Of a DNA stretch of 5,992 nucleotides, positions 5,934 through 5,992 are shown piece after piece. The position numbers and the translations under genes were made by a program. Each line of letters begins with the position of its first letter. The stretch's first letter is position 1. Source of the DNA: an uncultured Bacillota bacterium (lineage in GTDB: Bacteria > Bacillota > Clostridia > Peptostreptococcales > Anaerovoracaceae); assembly GCA_902465215.1 (NCBI GenBank), contig CABQMM010000089.1:1-5992 (forward strand). Reading direction: 5' to 3'. The notes under the pieces are model-generated. The model saw only the letters and a list, made by a program, of their open reading frames with translations. It searched no databases and had not been told where the DNA came from.

Positions 5934-5954
5934 TATATATTTGCGTGAGTTTTG

Positions 5955-5971
5955 AGTTATTCAAAATAACT
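5955..5971 (+). repeat. Small inverted repeat in the predicted divergent leader
   Basis: AGTTATT (5955-5961) and AATAACT (5965-5971) are perfect 7-bp arms around a CAA loop, beginning about 12 bases after the predicted rightward start. The stem is AT-rich and weak. It may be a 5' stabilising hairpin or chance. No coding region can be assigned in the remaining 21 bases. Confidence 0.35.
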
Positions 5972-5992
5972 TTAGAATATCGATATGAAAAA

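Noticed and set aside
5985..5992. ATG AAA at the right edge as the start of the divergent gene
   Set aside because: No Shine-Dalgarno precedes it and only eight bases are visible, so a coding call is not supportable.

Overview
The window holds part of a lysine-fermentation locus, most likely from an anaerobic, amino-acid-fermenting Firmicute of the class Clostridia. The evidence is the gene content (lysine 2,3-aminomutase plus 3,5-diaminohexanoate dehydrogenase), strong AGGAGG-type ribosome binding sites, moderate-to-low GC, and a sigma-54 activator of the kind common in clostridial amino-acid fermenters. The exact genus cannot be read from the sequence.

All four recognisable genes lie on the minus strand. 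From right to left they are a 689-residue sigma-54 enhancer-binding regulator (3778-5847), kdd (2364-3374), kamA (998-2257) and a 5'-complete but truncated gene best called kamB (1-901). The last three form an operon: KamA turns L-lysine into L-beta-lysine, Kdd oxidises 3,5-diaminohexanoate, and KamB is expected to help keep the intervening B12 enzyme, lysine 5,6-aminomutase (kamDE, probably beyond position 1), active. A roughly 100-base gap containing a perfect or near-perfect hairpin separates each pair of operon genes.

The main discovery is the regulator. Its first ~340 residues are not a PAS, GAF or receiver domain. They are a full-length, degenerate homologue of Kdd, the enzyme encoded by the next gene. 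The Rossmann glycine motif has been erased, and the domain is fused to an intact AAA+ sigma-54 activator domain and a Fis-type helix-turn-helix. I infer that it senses a lysine-pathway intermediate.

The DNA around it fits this. A strong sigma-54 promoter (GG-N10-GC) lies upstream of kdd, about 140-170 bases downstream of two dyad sites at 3710-3727 and 3740-3759. An almost identical dyad (16 of 18 bases) lies upstream of the regulator at 5870-5887. It sits between the regulator start and a second near-consensus sigma-54 promoter (5916-5933) that points rightward out of the window, presumably to a divergent fermentation operon. The regulator's own sigma-A promoter appears to overlap that sigma-54 promoter on the opposite strand, and its transcript would run through the dyad, which suggests negative autoregulation. 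The 3487-3777 stretch carries no credible gene; it holds the kdd promoter, the enhancer sites and a possible terminator for the regulator.
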